Assembly: GCF_900249755.1 (NCBI RefSeq)
Contig: NZ_LT976853.1
Coordinates: forward strand, 819,276 to 883,275
Origin: Cupriavidus taiwanensis
GTDB lineage: Bacteria > Pseudomonadota > Gammaproteobacteria > Burkholderiales > Burkholderiaceae
Length of the DNA: 64,000 nt
Direction of reading: 5' to 3'
A model generated the notes under the pieces. The model ran no database searches. It had not been told where the DNA came from and saw only the letters and a list, made by a program, of their open reading frames with translations. Position numbers and translations under genes: made by a program. Shown here one piece after another: positions 26,355 to 35,330 of this stretch; within the stretch, counting starts at the first letter, position 1; each line of letters starts with the position of its first letter.

Positions 26355-26945
26355 TCAGCCCGCCGGCGGCGCCGGCTGGCGCACGAAGCCGAAGCGCTTG
26401 GGCACCTCGCTCTCGGCAATCGGCTCGATCGGGATATCGCGGCCATCGTGGTGGAACACACCGAGGTCGGCGCCGCAGGCTTCGCCATGCCAGGTGCTGG
26501 CGCCGCTGAACTGCTCCAGGTCGTGGTCGTGCAGCAGCGCGGCCTGCAACGCCGGCGCGGTGCCCGCGGCCATGCCGTCGACGCTGCCCGCCAGCACCAC
26601 GTTGCCGTGCTCGTCGGCAAAGCAGCCCTGCAGCGTGAAAGGCTGCCCGGTGGTGGTCTGCAGCGCGCCCTGGTGCAGCCGCACGATCCACGGCGCATAG
26701 CCCAGCGACACGAAGACCCGCTGCGGGCCGTTCTGGAAGTACCAGCAACCGCGCTCGTCGCACTGGTAGTTGCGCTCGATAAAGCCGATCAGCGCCTCAT
26801 GGCGGATGGGGTCGCCCGAGAGCCCGTGCTGCTGCGCGTACTCATTGCGCAGGCGCCACTGGCCGCGGCGGTCCAGCGCGAGCCAGCCATAGGCATTGGG
26901 CACGTTGGGCCAGCGTGCCATGGCCTGCCTGACGATGTCGTCCAT
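26355..26945 (-). CDS. conserved hypothetical protein (196 aa)
   Basis: I do not recognise a characterised family. The protein begins MDDIVRQAMARWPNVPNAYGWLALDRRGQWRLRN. It then shows a conserved-looking block GFIERNYQCDERGCWYFQNGPQRVFVSLGYAPWIVRL, and later LTLQG-like and HGNVVLAGSVDG segments. Aromatic residues and a beta-rich pattern suggest a compact soluble domain; there is no signal peptide or membrane helix. From memory, similar DUF2946-unrelated proteins of this length occur next to YheT hydrolases in Cupriavidus and Ralstonia. It lies 37 bases downstream of the yheT-like gene on the same strand, so co-transcription is likely. Its 3' end faces the M48 protease gene. Confidence 0.75.
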   Translation of the reverse strand: MDDIVRQAMARWPNVPNAYGWLALDRRGQWRLRNEYAQQHGLSGDPIRHEALIGFIERNYQCDERGCWYFQNGPQRVFVSLGYAPWIVRLHQGALQTTTGQPFTLQGCFADEHGNVVLAGSVDGMAAGTAPALQAALLHDHDLEQFSGASTWHGEACGADLGVFHHDGRDIPIEPIAESEVPKRFGFVRQPAPPAG

Positions 26946-26982
26946 CTCTGTCTCCCCGGCGGGCCCGGGTAGGGCGCCCGCC

Positions 26983-28062
26983 TTACATCATGCTGTCGAA
27001 GAATTGCAGGATCCGCGCCGGCAGCCATTCGATATGGCCGCCGAAGCGCCCGTCCGCCTGCAGCGGCAGTTGCCGGCGCCAGCCCGCGGGCGGCGTCATG
27101 AAGCCGACATGGCCGCCGTGCTCGGGCTGCTCCAGCCACACCTGCGGGCTGGCGTCGGCCGGGCCGGGCAGGTGCCGGGCCGGCAGGAAGGGATCGTTGC
27201 GCGCGTTGAGCACCAGCGTGGGCACGGCGATATCGCGCAGCACGGGTTTGCTGGCGGCGCGGCGCCAGTAGTCGTCGGTATCGGCAAAGCCGTGCAGCGG
27301 CGCGGTGACGACGTTGTCGAACGCGTACAGGTCGCGGCTGGCGAGCATGGTGTCGCGGTCGAACAGGCCCGGGAACTGTTCCAGCTTGGCCAGCGACTTG
27401 CGCTTGAGCGTCTGCAGGAACATGCGCGTGTAGACCAGGTTGAAGCCGGCCGACAGCGCCGCGCCGCCCGCGGCCAGGTCCAGCGGCGCGGAGATCGCCG
27501 CGGCCGCATGCACGTGGCCGGCGCGGCTGCCGTCTTCGCCCAGCATGCGCAGCAAGGCGTTGCCGCCCAGCGAGATCCCCACCACCAGCAGCTTGCGCCC
27601 GCCGGCGCAGTGGTGCTGGCGCATGCGCTCCAGTACCCAGCGCAGCTCGGCCGAATCACCGGAGTGGTAGAAGCGCGGCGCCAGGTTGAGTTCGCCCGAG
27701 CAGCCGCGGAAATGCGGGATCACGCCCTGCCAGCCGCGCAGCGACAGCGCATGCATCAGCGCCTGCGCGTAGTGGCTGCCGGAGTCGCCCTCCAGCCCGT
27801 GGAACATCACCACCAGCGGCGTATCCGGCAGCACCGCGTGGGTGGTCCAGTCGAGGTCGATGAAGTCCTGGTCGGGCGTGGCCCAGCGTTCGCGGCGAAA
27901 ACTGACGCGCGGCGGGCGGCGCGTGAAGCGCGCGGGGATGATGGTCTGCGCGTGGCCGCCGCGCAGCCACCACGGCATCGGCACGCCTTCGCCGTAGCCG
28001 TGCGCGGCGGCGGGATCCGCCTGGATGGCGTAGGGCAGTCGGTGGTGCGGAAGCTGCGTCAT
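26983..28062 (-). CDS. alpha/beta hydrolase, YheT family
   Basis: Cytoplasmic serine hydrolase of 359 residues, YheT/AB-hydrolase-fold family, with carboxylesterase-like activity suspected but no known physiological substrate. Seen: WWLRGGHAQTIIPARF near residue 32 (family hallmark), the oxyanion region FHGLEGDSGSHYAQ, nucleophile elbow GISLGGN, the acid in NARNDPFLP, and the catalytic His in EHGGHVGF. It lies between the 196-residue hypothetical gene and the NTF2-like gene, all on the minus strand with short gaps. Confidence 0.93.
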   Translation of the reverse strand: MTQLPHHRLPYAIQADPAAAHGYGEGVPMPWWLRGGHAQTIIPARFTRRPPRVSFRRERWATPDQDFIDLDWTTHAVLPDTPLVVMFHGLEGDSGSHYAQALMHALSLRGWQGVIPHFRGCSGELNLAPRFYHSGDSAELRWVLERMRQHHCAGGRKLLVVGISLGGNALLRMLGEDGSRAGHVHAAAAISAPLDLAAGGAALSAGFNLVYTRMFLQTLKRKSLAKLEQFPGLFDRDTMLASRDLYAFDNVVTAPLHGFADTDDYWRRAASKPVLRDIAVPTLVLNARNDPFLPARHLPGPADASPQVWLEQPEHGGHVGFMTPPAGWRRQLPLQADGRFGGHIEWLPARILQFFDSMM

Positions 28063-28104
28063 GCCGGCCTGGTGTTGCGGCGGGCCGCTGCGCGGCCGCG
28101 GATT

Positions 28105-28545
28105 TCAGTGCAGCGCCTGGCCCGGCGTGGCGGCCACGGCGGCCACCTGCACCGCGTTGGCCGGGCTGCAGTGGATATGGGCCAGGCGCCAGCCTTCGTG
28201 GTTCTGCATCAGCACGTAGGTGGTGTGCACGTACAGGTCGGCCTCGACGCGGTCGCTGCCGAAGCGCAGTGCCTCGGTCACATCGAAGATCGACACGGCC
28301 ATCGACGCGTGGCTGCTGGTTTCGATCGCGTCGACCAGCACCGGCTGTTCTTCCAGCAGTTGCGAGAATGCCTGGCGCAGCTGTTCGTGGCCGATCAGGC
28401 GCTGCCCGTCGGGCAGCACGCAGGTGATCGAGTCTTCGTCCAGCCACAGGCGCAGCGCGCCTTCGGCGTCGCGCAGCTTCAGCGCTTCGCGGAAGGCTTC
28501 GACGATGTCTTCGGCGGAATCGAACAGGCGGGCAAAGCGAGGCAT
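28105..28545 (-). CDS. NTF2-like / SnoaL-fold protein
   Basis: A 146-residue cytoplasmic protein of the NTF2-like superfamily (DUF4440/SnoaL type). It starts with a helix (AEDIVEAFREALKLRDAEGALRLW) then strands with DEDSITCVLPDGQRLIGHEQLRQAF, and ends with WRLAHIHCSPA, the usual last strand. Such proteins form small cone-shaped dimers that bind diverse ligands; no catalytic residues can be assigned. It lies 31 bases downstream of waaF and 42 bases upstream of the yheT-like gene. Confidence 0.85.
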   Translation of the reverse strand: MPRFARLFDSAEDIVEAFREALKLRDAEGALRLWLDEDSITCVLPDGQRLIGHEQLRQAFSQLLEEQPVLVDAIETSSHASMAVSIFDVTEALRFGSDRVEADLYVHTTYVLMQNHEGWRLAHIHCSPANAVQVAAVAATPGQALH

Positions 28546-28576
28546 GGTGGCAATGGACGTGGCTAGGGCAGGGAGG

Positions 28577-29599
28577 TCAGGGCCGGTGCAGCAGCTTGCG
28601 CAGCTCGACGAACACCATTTCCGGTTCGATGTCTTTCAGGCAGCGCAGGTGGCCCAGCGGACACTCGCGCTTGAAGCACGGACTGCACTCCAGCTGCAGC
28701 CACATGATACTCGCTGCCTGCGACAGCGGCGGCGTGTGGCGCGGATCGCTCGAGCCGTACACCGCCACCTGGGGCCGGCCCAGCGCCGCGGTCACGTGCA
28801 TCAGGCCGGAGTCATTGCAGACCGCGGCTTCGGACAGCGCCAGCAGGTCGACTGCGTCGTCGAGCGAGGTCTGGCCGCACAGGTTGCGCACAAACGGGGC
28901 CTCGCTGGCGATTTCCGCGGCGATCTCGGCGTCCTTGGCCGAGCCCAGCGCGATCATCTGCGCGTACGGGTAGGAGCGCCGCAGCATCTGCGCCAGCCTG
29001 GCGAAATGGGCAGCGGGCCAGCGCTTGGCCGGGCCGAACTCGGCGCCCGGGCAGAACGCGATCACGCGCGTGTGCGGCGCCAGCCCGAAGCGCTCGGCGG
29101 TGGCCGCCACGCGCGCCGGGTCCACGCGCAGGCGCGGCTCGCTCAGGTTCTCGGGCAGGCGCGCGCCGGGCTTGAGCGCCAGGCGGGCGTAGTGCTCCAC
29201 CATCGGCGGGCGGTGGTCGCGCGGCGGGTTGGCGTGGCGCACGTTGAGCATGCCGAAGCGCGCTTCGCCGCGGTAGCCGATGCGCAGCGGAATGCCGGCC
29301 AGCCACGGGATCAGCGCCGATTTGAGCGAGTTCGGCAGCACGTAGGCGAGGTCATAGCCTTCGTTTTTCAGCTGCTGCGCGAACATCAGCCGCGCCGACA
29401 GCTGCAGCTTGCCGTGCGCGAGGTCGGACGGGAACACGCGGCCGATTTCCGGCATGCGCGCGAGCACCGGCGCGACCCACTTGGGCGCGAGGGCGTCGAT
29501 GACCAGGCGCGGATGGCGCGCCTTGAGCAGCGCGAACAGCGGCTGCGCCATCAGGGCGTCGCCGATCCAGTTGGGGGCGATGACGAGGGCTTTCTTCAT
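28577..29599 (-). CDS. waaF: lipopolysaccharide heptosyltransferase II
   Basis: GT9-family enzyme at the inner face of the inner membrane that adds the second L-glycero-D-manno-heptose to the LPS inner core. The 340-residue product begins MKKALVIAPNWIGDALMAQPL (WIGD motif) and contains FCPGAEFGPAKRWPAAHFA in the ADP-heptose-binding domain, CNDSGLMHVTAALGRPQVAVYGSSDPRHTPP and a terminal Cys cluster (ECSPCFKRECPLGH), all typical of WaaF. The ATG at 29599 is preferred to an upstream GTG because it starts exactly at the conserved N-terminus, although the ribosome-binding site is weak. The order ilvE, CHCC zinc finger, waaF on one strand is common in betaproteobacteria. Confidence 0.96.
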   Translation of the reverse strand: MKKALVIAPNWIGDALMAQPLFALLKARHPRLVIDALAPKWVAPVLARMPEIGRVFPSDLAHGKLQLSARLMFAQQLKNEGYDLAYVLPNSLKSALIPWLAGIPLRIGYRGEARFGMLNVRHANPPRDHRPPMVEHYARLALKPGARLPENLSEPRLRVDPARVAATAERFGLAPHTRVIAFCPGAEFGPAKRWPAAHFARLAQMLRRSYPYAQMIALGSAKDAEIAAEIASEAPFVRNLCGQTSLDDAVDLLALSEAAVCNDSGLMHVTAALGRPQVAVYGSSDPRHTPPLSQAASIMWLQLECSPCFKRECPLGHLRCLKDIEPEMVFVELRKLLHRP

Positions 29600-29654
29600 G
29601 GAAGGGGCGCAAGGAGCCGGCACGGGCGCAGCGGCGCGGGCGCCGGCAACGCCA

Positions 29655-29688
29655 ACGCTCCGGGGCGCCTGTGGGCGGCCCGGAGCGT
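29655..29688. other. inverted repeat between the zinc-finger gene and waaF
   Basis: ACGCTCCGGG at 29655-29664 is perfectly complementary to CCCGGAGCGT at 29679-29688, with a GC-rich loop that can fold further. No T-run follows on either strand, so termination is doubtful; it may attenuate or stabilise the transcript. Confidence 0.5.
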
Positions 29689-29717
29689 CAGGGTGGTGCG
29701 ATGGCAGTCGGCTCGGG

Positions 29718-29912
29718 TCAGTGGTGGCCCTTCAGCACGGTGCCCGGCTTGAGCTTGTACACGGTGCCGCAGTAGGGGCACTTGGCTTCGCCGGTGTCGG
29801 CCACGTCGAGAAACACGCGCGGATGGTAGTTCCATGCCGGGGTGTTGGCGGTGGGGCAGTGCAGCGGAATGTCTTCAGCGCCGATTTCGATGATGGTCGC
29901 GGTTTGCGTCAT
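29718..29912 (-). CDS. CHCC zinc-finger domain protein
   Basis: A 64-residue protein made almost entirely of a zf-CHCC domain, the fold found in mitochondrial complex I subunit NDUFS6. Ligands seen are the Cys in PLHCPTANTPAWNYHPRV with the His of YHP, and the CPYC pair in GEAKCPYCGTVYKL. The ATG at 29912 is chosen over an upstream TTG for its fit to family length. It lies between ilvE and waaF on the minus strand. Bacterial single-domain members are widespread but uncharacterised; a link to metal or redox homeostasis is only a guess. Confidence 0.88.
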   Translation of the reverse strand: MTQTATIIEIGAEDIPLHCPTANTPAWNYHPRVFLDVADTGEAKCPYCGTVYKLKPGTVLKGHH

Positions 29913-30006
29913 GGTGTTGCAGGGAATCAAGCTTATTGTTCGTCAAACAAGGGCCGTGCCGCGCCCGCAGCAGCGGGCGCCGGACACGCGGGCTGCCGGC
30001 CGGTGC

Positions 30007-30927
30007 TCAGACCAGCGTCAGCCACTTCTTGTACTTTTCGTCGGTGCCGCCGACGGCGGCAAAGAATGCGTCCTGGATCTGCTTGGTCACCGGGCCGCGG
30101 CGGCCCTCGCCGATGATGCGGTCGTCCAGCTCGCGGATCGGCGTGACTTCGGCGGCGGTGCCGGTGAAGAAGGCTTCGTCGGCGCAGTACATCTCGTCGC
30201 GGGTGATGCGCTTCTCGCGCACCTCGATGCCCAGGTCGCGCGCGATGGTCAGGGTGGCGTCGCGGGTGATGCCGTCCAGGCACGAGGCCAGGTCCGGGGT
30301 GTAGATCACGCCGTTGCGCACGATGAAGACGTTCTCGCCCGAGCCTTCGCTGACGTAGCCGTCGGTGTCGAGCAGCAGCGCTTCGTCGTAGCCCAGCCCG
30401 GTGGCTTCCTGGTTGGCCAGGATCGAGTTGATGTAGTAGCCGCTGGCCTTGGCGCGCACCAGCGACACGTTGACGTGGTGGCGGGTGAACGAAGATGTCT
30501 TGACGCGGATGCCGCGCTCCATGCCTTCCTCGCCCAGGTAGGCGCCCCACGGCCACGCGGCGATGGCGACGTGGATGGTGTTGCCCTTGGCCGAGACGCC
30601 CAGCTTTTCCGAGCCGATCCACACCAGCGGGCGGATGTAGCAGGATTCCAGGTTGTTGGCGCGCACCACCTCGCGCTGCGCGGCTTCGAGCGTGGCCTCG
30701 TCGAAGGGCATCGCCATCTGGAAGATCTTGGCCGAATTGAACAGGCGGCGGGTGTGCTCCTTCAGGCGGAAGATGGCGGTGCCTTCAGGGGTCTTGTAGG
30801 CGCGCACGCCCTCGAACACGCCCATGCCGTAGTGCAGCGTATGCGTCAGCACGTGGATCTTGGCGTCGCGCCATTCGATCAGCTTGCCGTCCATCCAAAT
30901 CTTGCCGTCGCGATCCGCCATCGACAT
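30007..30927 (-). CDS. ilvE: branched-chain amino acid aminotransferase
   Basis: PLP-dependent fold-type IV transaminase catalysing the last step of valine, leucine and isoleucine synthesis and the first of their breakdown. The 306-residue product has the family length. Motifs seen: HTLHYGMGVFEGVRAY, RLKEHTRRLFNSAKI, CYIRPLVWIGSEKLGV, the PLP lysine in RAKASGYYINSILA, GYDEALLLDTDGYVSEGSGENVF, and EAFFTGTAAEVTPI. It is the first gene of the minus-strand series that continues through the zinc-finger protein and waaF. The divergent neighbour is a SNF2-family helicase gene. Confidence 0.98.
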   Translation of the reverse strand: MSMADRDGKIWMDGKLIEWRDAKIHVLTHTLHYGMGVFEGVRAYKTPEGTAIFRLKEHTRRLFNSAKIFQMAMPFDEATLEAAQREVVRANNLESCYIRPLVWIGSEKLGVSAKGNTIHVAIAAWPWGAYLGEEGMERGIRVKTSSFTRHHVNVSLVRAKASGYYINSILANQEATGLGYDEALLLDTDGYVSEGSGENVFIVRNGVIYTPDLASCLDGITRDATLTIARDLGIEVREKRITRDEMYCADEAFFTGTAAEVTPIRELDDRIIGEGRRGPVTKQIQDAFFAAVGGTDEKYKKWLTLV

Positions 30928-31077
30928 GTCTGTTCTCCCTGCGCCGTGAAAGTAGCAAAAACGATATTGTAAGCCCGGGGGGCATGGGTCACAACGCGAT
31001 GACGGCGCCGCGGCGGTCTAGAATGCGCTTTTTCCGGGCATTGCCGCCGTGGCGGCGGTACGCGCGCCCACCGACCC

Positions 31078-34000
31078 TTGCTGCGAGCCGTGCCTCCGAG
31101 CCCACTTTCCCGCCCCGATCGCCAGCCTGACGCCGTGCCGGACGCCCCCGACGCCCCGGCGCCGCAGGCCGACTGGCAGCAGGCACTGGACGCGCTGCGC
31201 GCGCTCGCGGGCACCGATGCGGAAGCCGCGGCTGGCGCGGCCGGGCCGGCGCGGCGCCTGCTGTGGGCGCTGACGCTGGACGCCGACGGCGCGCCCGGCA
31301 CGATCGAGCCGCTCGAGCAGGTGCGCGGCCCGAAGGGCTGGGGCAAGCCGCGGCCGGTGCCGCTGGCGCGGATTGCCGGGGACGACCGGCTCGAACCCTG
31401 GGACGCGCGCGTGGCGCGCGCGATCCGCCGCGACGCCTCGCACCACCGGCGCTATGTGCTCGACCGCGCCATGGCGCTGATGGCGCTGGCCGGGCACCCG
31501 GGCGTGGTGCTGGCCCACGCGCCCACGCAGACGCTGGAGGTGGTCGAGGACGCGCCCGCGCTGGAGGCGGTGCGCAGCGCCGGCCGCTACGTGCTGCGGC
31601 TGTTCCCGCCACTGCGCGAGGCGCCGGCCATGGAGGCGCTGCTGCCCGCGGCCGCGCGCCAGGAGGCCGAGGCGCTGCGCCAGCTCACGCTGCTGCGCGA
31701 CGGCCCGCACCGGTTGCGGCTGATTCGCTATACCCCGGCCCAATTCGAGGCCGCGCGGCTGATCGGCAACGGCCTGGCGATCCCTGAGGAAGGCCACGCC
31801 CGCCTCGACCAGACCCTGCGCGCGCTCGCCGGGCAGTTCCAGATCCAGGCCGATGCCGCGGCCGGCACGCGCACGGTCGAGGCCGAGACGCGCCTGCGCG
31901 CCGAAGTGGCGCCGGTGGGGCGCGGCATCTCGCTGCGGCTGGTGGTGACGCCGCTGGGCCCGCTGGGGCCGCGGCTGGCACCCGGCGCCGGGCGCGAACG
32001 GCTGATGGCCACGGTGCGCGGCGAGACCCTGTCCACGCAGCGCGACCTCGACGCCGAGCTGGCCAGCGTGGCCGAGGTCTTCGCCGCGCTGCCGCAGCTG
32101 GTGGCGCTGGCGCCGCCGGGCGGCGAATACACCTGGTCGCTGGACGATCCCGAGGACGCGCTCGCGGTGGTCGAGGCGCTGCCGTCGCTGCCCGCGGTGC
32201 AGGCGCTCGAATGGCCGCGCGGCAAGGCGCTGCGCGTGCTGCCCGCCGACCTGCCGCAGCTGGGCGTGCAGATCGAGAGCCGCGGCGCCTGGTACAAGCT
32301 GGCGGGCGAGCTGCGCGTGGCCGAGGGACTGGTGCTGGAACTGGGCCAGCTGATCGACTGGACCGGCAGCCATGCCGGGCGCTTCGTGCCGATGGGGCAG
32401 GGCGTCTACGTGGCGCTGACGAGTGCGCTGCGGGGACGGCTGCGCGATCTTGCCGGCGTGGGCGAGCGTGTGCCCGACGGCATCCGCGTGCCGCAGATGG
32501 CCACCCCCTGGCTGGACGATGTGCTGGCCGGCGCGGGCGTCGATCCCGACGCGCATTTCCGCACGCGCATGGCACAGTTGCGCGCCGCGCGCGCAGCCGA
32601 AATCGCGCTGCCTGCCACCCTGGCGGCCGAGCTGCGCCCCTACCAGGAAGCCGGCTACCGCTGGGCCATGACGCTGGCCGCCTCCGGCCTGGGCGCCTGC
32701 CTGGCCGACGACATGGGACTGGGCAAGACCCTGCAGGCGCTGGCCGTGCTGGTCGCGCGCGCGCCTGGCGGCGCGGCGCTGGTGATCGCCCCCACCTCGG
32801 TGTGCGGCAACTGGGCCGCCGAGGCGCGGCGCTTCGCGCCCACGCTCAACGTCCACGTCTATGCCGAGGGCGACCGCGACGCGCTGCTGGCGCAGGCCGG
32901 GCCGCATGACCTGGTGATCGTCTCGTACACGCTGCTGCAGCAGGCCAGCAAGGACTTCTGCGCGCGCGACTGGCATACCGTGGTCGCCGACGAGGCCCAG
33001 GCCTTCAAGAACGCCGTCACGCGGCGCGCGCAGGCGATGTTCGCGCTGCCGTCGGGCTTCCGCATGGCGCTGACCGGCACGCCGGTGGAGAACCGGCTGG
33101 CCGAGCTGTGGTCGGTGATGCGGTTCTGCAATCCGGGGCTGCTGGGCTCGCTGGCGCGTTTCAACGAGCATTTCGCCAACCCGATCGAACGCGCCGGCAG
33201 CCGCGAGGCGCGCCTGCGGCTGCGCCGCATGATCGCGCCGTTCGTGCTGCGCCGGACCAAGGCGCAGGTGCTGGACGAACTGCCGCCGCGTACCGAGCTG
33301 GTGATCCGGGTCGAGCCCGAGCCGGCGGAGGCCGCGCACTACGAAGCGCTGCGCCGCCAGGCCCAGACCGAGGCCGAAGCCGCGCTGGCGCGCGTGGAGT
33401 CCGCGCGCAAGGCCAACCGCGATGCGCCGGCGGGCGCGCGCGCGCGGGCGCAGGTCCAGCAGCAGGCGCAGGCACGCCTGCACGTGCTGGCGCAACTGAT
33501 GCGGCTGCGCCGCGCGGCGTGCGACCCGCGCCTGGTCACGCCGGAAATCAGTGGGCAGTTGGACCAAGGCGCCAAGCTGCGCGCCTTTGTGGAACTGGCC
33601 AGCGGGCTGGCCGCCAGCGGCCACAAGACCCTGGTGTTCAGCCAGTTCGTCGATTTCCTGCAGCTGCTGCGCCAGGGGCTGGAGCGCGCCGGGCTGGCGC
33701 TGCAATACCTGGACGGCGCCACGCCCGCGGCCGAGCGCACGCGCCGCGTCGCCGCGTTCCAGTCCGGCGAGGGCGATGTGTTCCTGATCAGCCTGAAGGC
33801 CGGCGGCTTCGGCCTGAACCTGACCGCGGCCGACTACGTGATCATCGCCGACCCGTGGTGGAACCCCGCCGCCGAGGACCAGGCCATGGGCCGCGCGCAC
33901 CGTATCGGCCAGCAGCGCCCGGTCACGGTGTACCGGCTGATCAATGCCGGCACCATCGAGGAGCGCATCGTCGACCTGCACCGCGACAAGCGCGCGCTGG

Positions 34001-34095
34001 CCGACGGCCTGCTGGAGGCGGACGACGACCACCCGGCGGGCACCGGCGCGGCGCTGCCGGACGTCGACGAGCTGGTGGGGCTGCTGCGGCGCTGA
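31078..34095 (+). CDS. SNF2-family DEAD/DEAH-type helicase (start uncertain)
   Basis: Large Swi2/Snf2-like ATPase of about 1005 residues; bacterial members remodel nucleic-acid/protein complexes, for example RapA on RNA polymerase. A roughly 490-residue N-terminal region without known motifs precedes the helicase core. The core shows LADDMGLGKTLQA (Walker A), IAPTSVCGNW, DEAQ box, LTGTPVENRLAELWSV, then VFSQFVDFL, and GGFGLNLTAADYVIIADPWWNP followed by GRAHRIGQQRPV in the second RecA lobe. A charged Ala/Arg helix (about 760-800) is inserted before the second lobe. No in-frame ATG exists before about residue 131; translation probably starts at TTG 31078, GTG 31090 or another alternative codon, and no ribosome-binding site is visible. 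The frame is stop-free upstream only to 31002. Confidence 0.88.
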   Translation: MLRAVPPSPLSRPDRQPDAVPDAPDAPAPQADWQQALDALRALAGTDAEAAAGAAGPARRLLWALTLDADGAPGTIEPLEQVRGPKGWGKPRPVPLARIAGDDRLEPWDARVARAIRRDASHHRRYVLDRAMALMALAGHPGVVLAHAPTQTLEVVEDAPALEAVRSAGRYVLRLFPPLREAPAMEALLPAAARQEAEALRQLTLLRDGPHRLRLIRYTPAQFEAARLIGNGLAIPEEGHARLDQTLRALAGQFQIQADAAAGTRTVEAETRLRAEVAPVGRGISLRLVVTPLGPLGPRLAPGAGRERLMATVRGETLSTQRDLDAELASVAEVFAALPQLVALAPPGGEYTWSLDDPEDALAVVEALPSLPAVQALEWPRGKALRVLPADLPQLGVQIESRGAWYKLAGELRVAEGLVLELGQLIDWTGSHAGRFVPMGQGVYVALTSALRGRLRDLAGVGERVPDGIRVPQMATPWLDDVLAGAGVDPDAHFRTRMAQLRAARAAEIALPATLAAELRPYQEAGYRWAMTLAASGLGACLADDMGLGKTLQALAVLVARAPGGAALVIAPTSVCGNWAAEARRFAPTLNVHVYAEGDRDALLAQAGPHDLVIVSYTLLQQASKDFCARDWHTVVADEAQAFKNAVTRRAQAMFALPSGFRMALTGTPVENRLAELWSVMRFCNPGLLGSLARFNEHFANPIERAGSREARLRLRRMIAPFVLRRTKAQVLDELPPRTELVIRVEPEPAEAAHYEALRRQAQTEAEAALARVESARKANRDAPAGARARAQVQQQAQARLHVLAQLMRLRRAACDPRLVTPEISGQLDQGAKLRAFVELASGLAASGHKTLVFSQFVDFLQLLRQGLERAGLALQYLDGATPAAERTRRVAAFQSGEGDVFLISLKAGGFGLNLTAADYVIIADPWWNPAAEDQAMGRAHRIGQQRPVTVYRLINAGTIEERIVDLHRDKRALADGLLEADDDHPAGTGAALPDVDELVGLLRR

Positions 34096-34162
34096 ACAAC
34101 CGGCAGCGCGCAGGGCCGTTGCCATATGCCCGCACGGCATACCTTCAGGCAAACTCAGTCGT

Positions 34163-34190
34163 TTGGTTTTGGCAGGAACCTTGCTATCTT
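34163..34190 (+). promoter_or_regulatory. candidate sigma-70 promoter for the Bug-protein gene
   Basis: TTGGTT and TATCTT separated by 16 bases, 92 bases before the ATG at 34282. Both hexamers match consensus at four or more positions and the stretch is locally AT-richer. Unproven. Confidence 0.35.
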
Positions 34191-34281
34191 GTTGCGCTGG
34201 CCCGGGGCCCAGACCCCGGCCAGCGTGCCGGTCCACAGCTCCGGGCCGCTTCCTTGCTGACATCCACCGACGGTGCCCCCA

Positions 34282-35298
34282 ATGCCAAATTCGTCCCGCC
34301 TGCTTCCGCGCTTGTCCTTCCGTTCCGCCGCCCGCGTGGCCGCGCTGTGTGCCGCCGCCGTCAGCACGGTCAGCCTGCCCGTCCACGCGCAAGGTGAATG
34401 GCCGGCGCAGCCGGTGACGATCCTGATGGGCTTCACCGCCGGCTCCGGTGTCGACATCGTCGGCCGCACGCTGCAGGAATCGCTGCAGAAGTCGCTGAAG
34501 ACCACCATCGTCTATGACTACCGGCCGGGCGCCGGCGGCAACGTGGCTTCGGAGGTGGTGGCGCATGCCAGGCCGGACGGCTATACGCTGCTGCTCGGCA
34601 CCGCCGCCACGCACGGCATCAACCCGGCACTGTACAAGACGCTGCCGTTCGATGCCGATGCGGATTTCACCCCGATCGCGCCGCTGGTCGAGGTCTCCAA
34701 CGTGCTGACCATCAACCCGGCGGTGCTCGACGTCAAGTCGGTCAGGGAATTCATCGAGAAGGTCAAGGCCAATCCCGGCAAGTACAACTTTGCCTCCACC
34801 GGCAACGGGACCGGCACGCACCTGGCGTTTGCCGAGTTCAATGCGCGCGCCGGGCTGGACATGGTGCACGTGCCCTACAAGGGCGGCCCCGACGCGCTGC
34901 AGGCGGTGGTGAAGGGCGAGGTCTGCTGCATCTTCAACCAGGTGCAGAGCGTGCTGCCGCAGTACCGCGCCGGCAAGGTGCGGCTGCTGGGCGTGACCAC
35001 CAAGCAGCGCGTGCAGGTGATCCCCGACGTGCCGACCATTGCCGAGAGCGGCCTGCCCGGCTTCAACAGCACCATCTGGTTCGGCCTGTTCGGACCCAAA
35101 GGGCTGGACCCGAAGATCGCGCGCAAGGTCAATGACGCGGTCAAGGTGGCGCTGGAAACGCCGGCGATCCGCCAGAAGCTGATCGATGCCGGCAACACGC
35201 CGCGGGTCGAGACCGTGGACCAGTTCAAGGCCACGGTGAAGGCCGACCGCCAGAAGTGGGCGGGCGTGGTCAAGACCGTGGGCGCGTCGATCGACTGA
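34282..35298 (+). CDS. Bug-family tripartite tricarboxylate transporter solute-binding protein (TctC-like)
   Basis: Periplasmic binding protein of 338 residues from the Bug/TctC family, which is highly expanded in Cupriavidus, Bordetella and relatives and binds carboxylates or other small acids. A signal peptide ends near residue 37 (LPVHAQGEWPAQPV). The mature protein shows VTILMGFTAGSGVDIVGR, YRPGAGGNVASEVVAHARPDGYTLLLG, and MVHVPYKGGPDALQAVVKGEV, the usual ligand-contact loops. No TctA/TctB membrane genes are nearby, so it is an orphan binding protein, common in this family. Two LuxR-type regulator genes converge on it from downstream. The ATG at 34282 lacks a clear ribosome-binding site; a GTG 9 bases earlier is possible. 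Confidence 0.92.
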   Translation: MPNSSRLLPRLSFRSAARVAALCAAAVSTVSLPVHAQGEWPAQPVTILMGFTAGSGVDIVGRTLQESLQKSLKTTIVYDYRPGAGGNVASEVVAHARPDGYTLLLGTAATHGINPALYKTLPFDADADFTPIAPLVEVSNVLTINPAVLDVKSVREFIEKVKANPGKYNFASTGNGTGTHLAFAEFNARAGLDMVHVPYKGGPDALQAVVKGEVCCIFNQVQSVLPQYRAGKVRLLGVTTKQRVQVIPDVPTIAESGLPGFNSTIWFGLFGPKGLDPKIARKVNDAVKVALETPAIRQKLIDAGNTPRVETVDQFKATVKADRQKWAGVVKTVGASID

Positions 35299-35330
35299 TC
35301 GCGCTCCACGCGGCCGGGGGGCCTGCGCCG

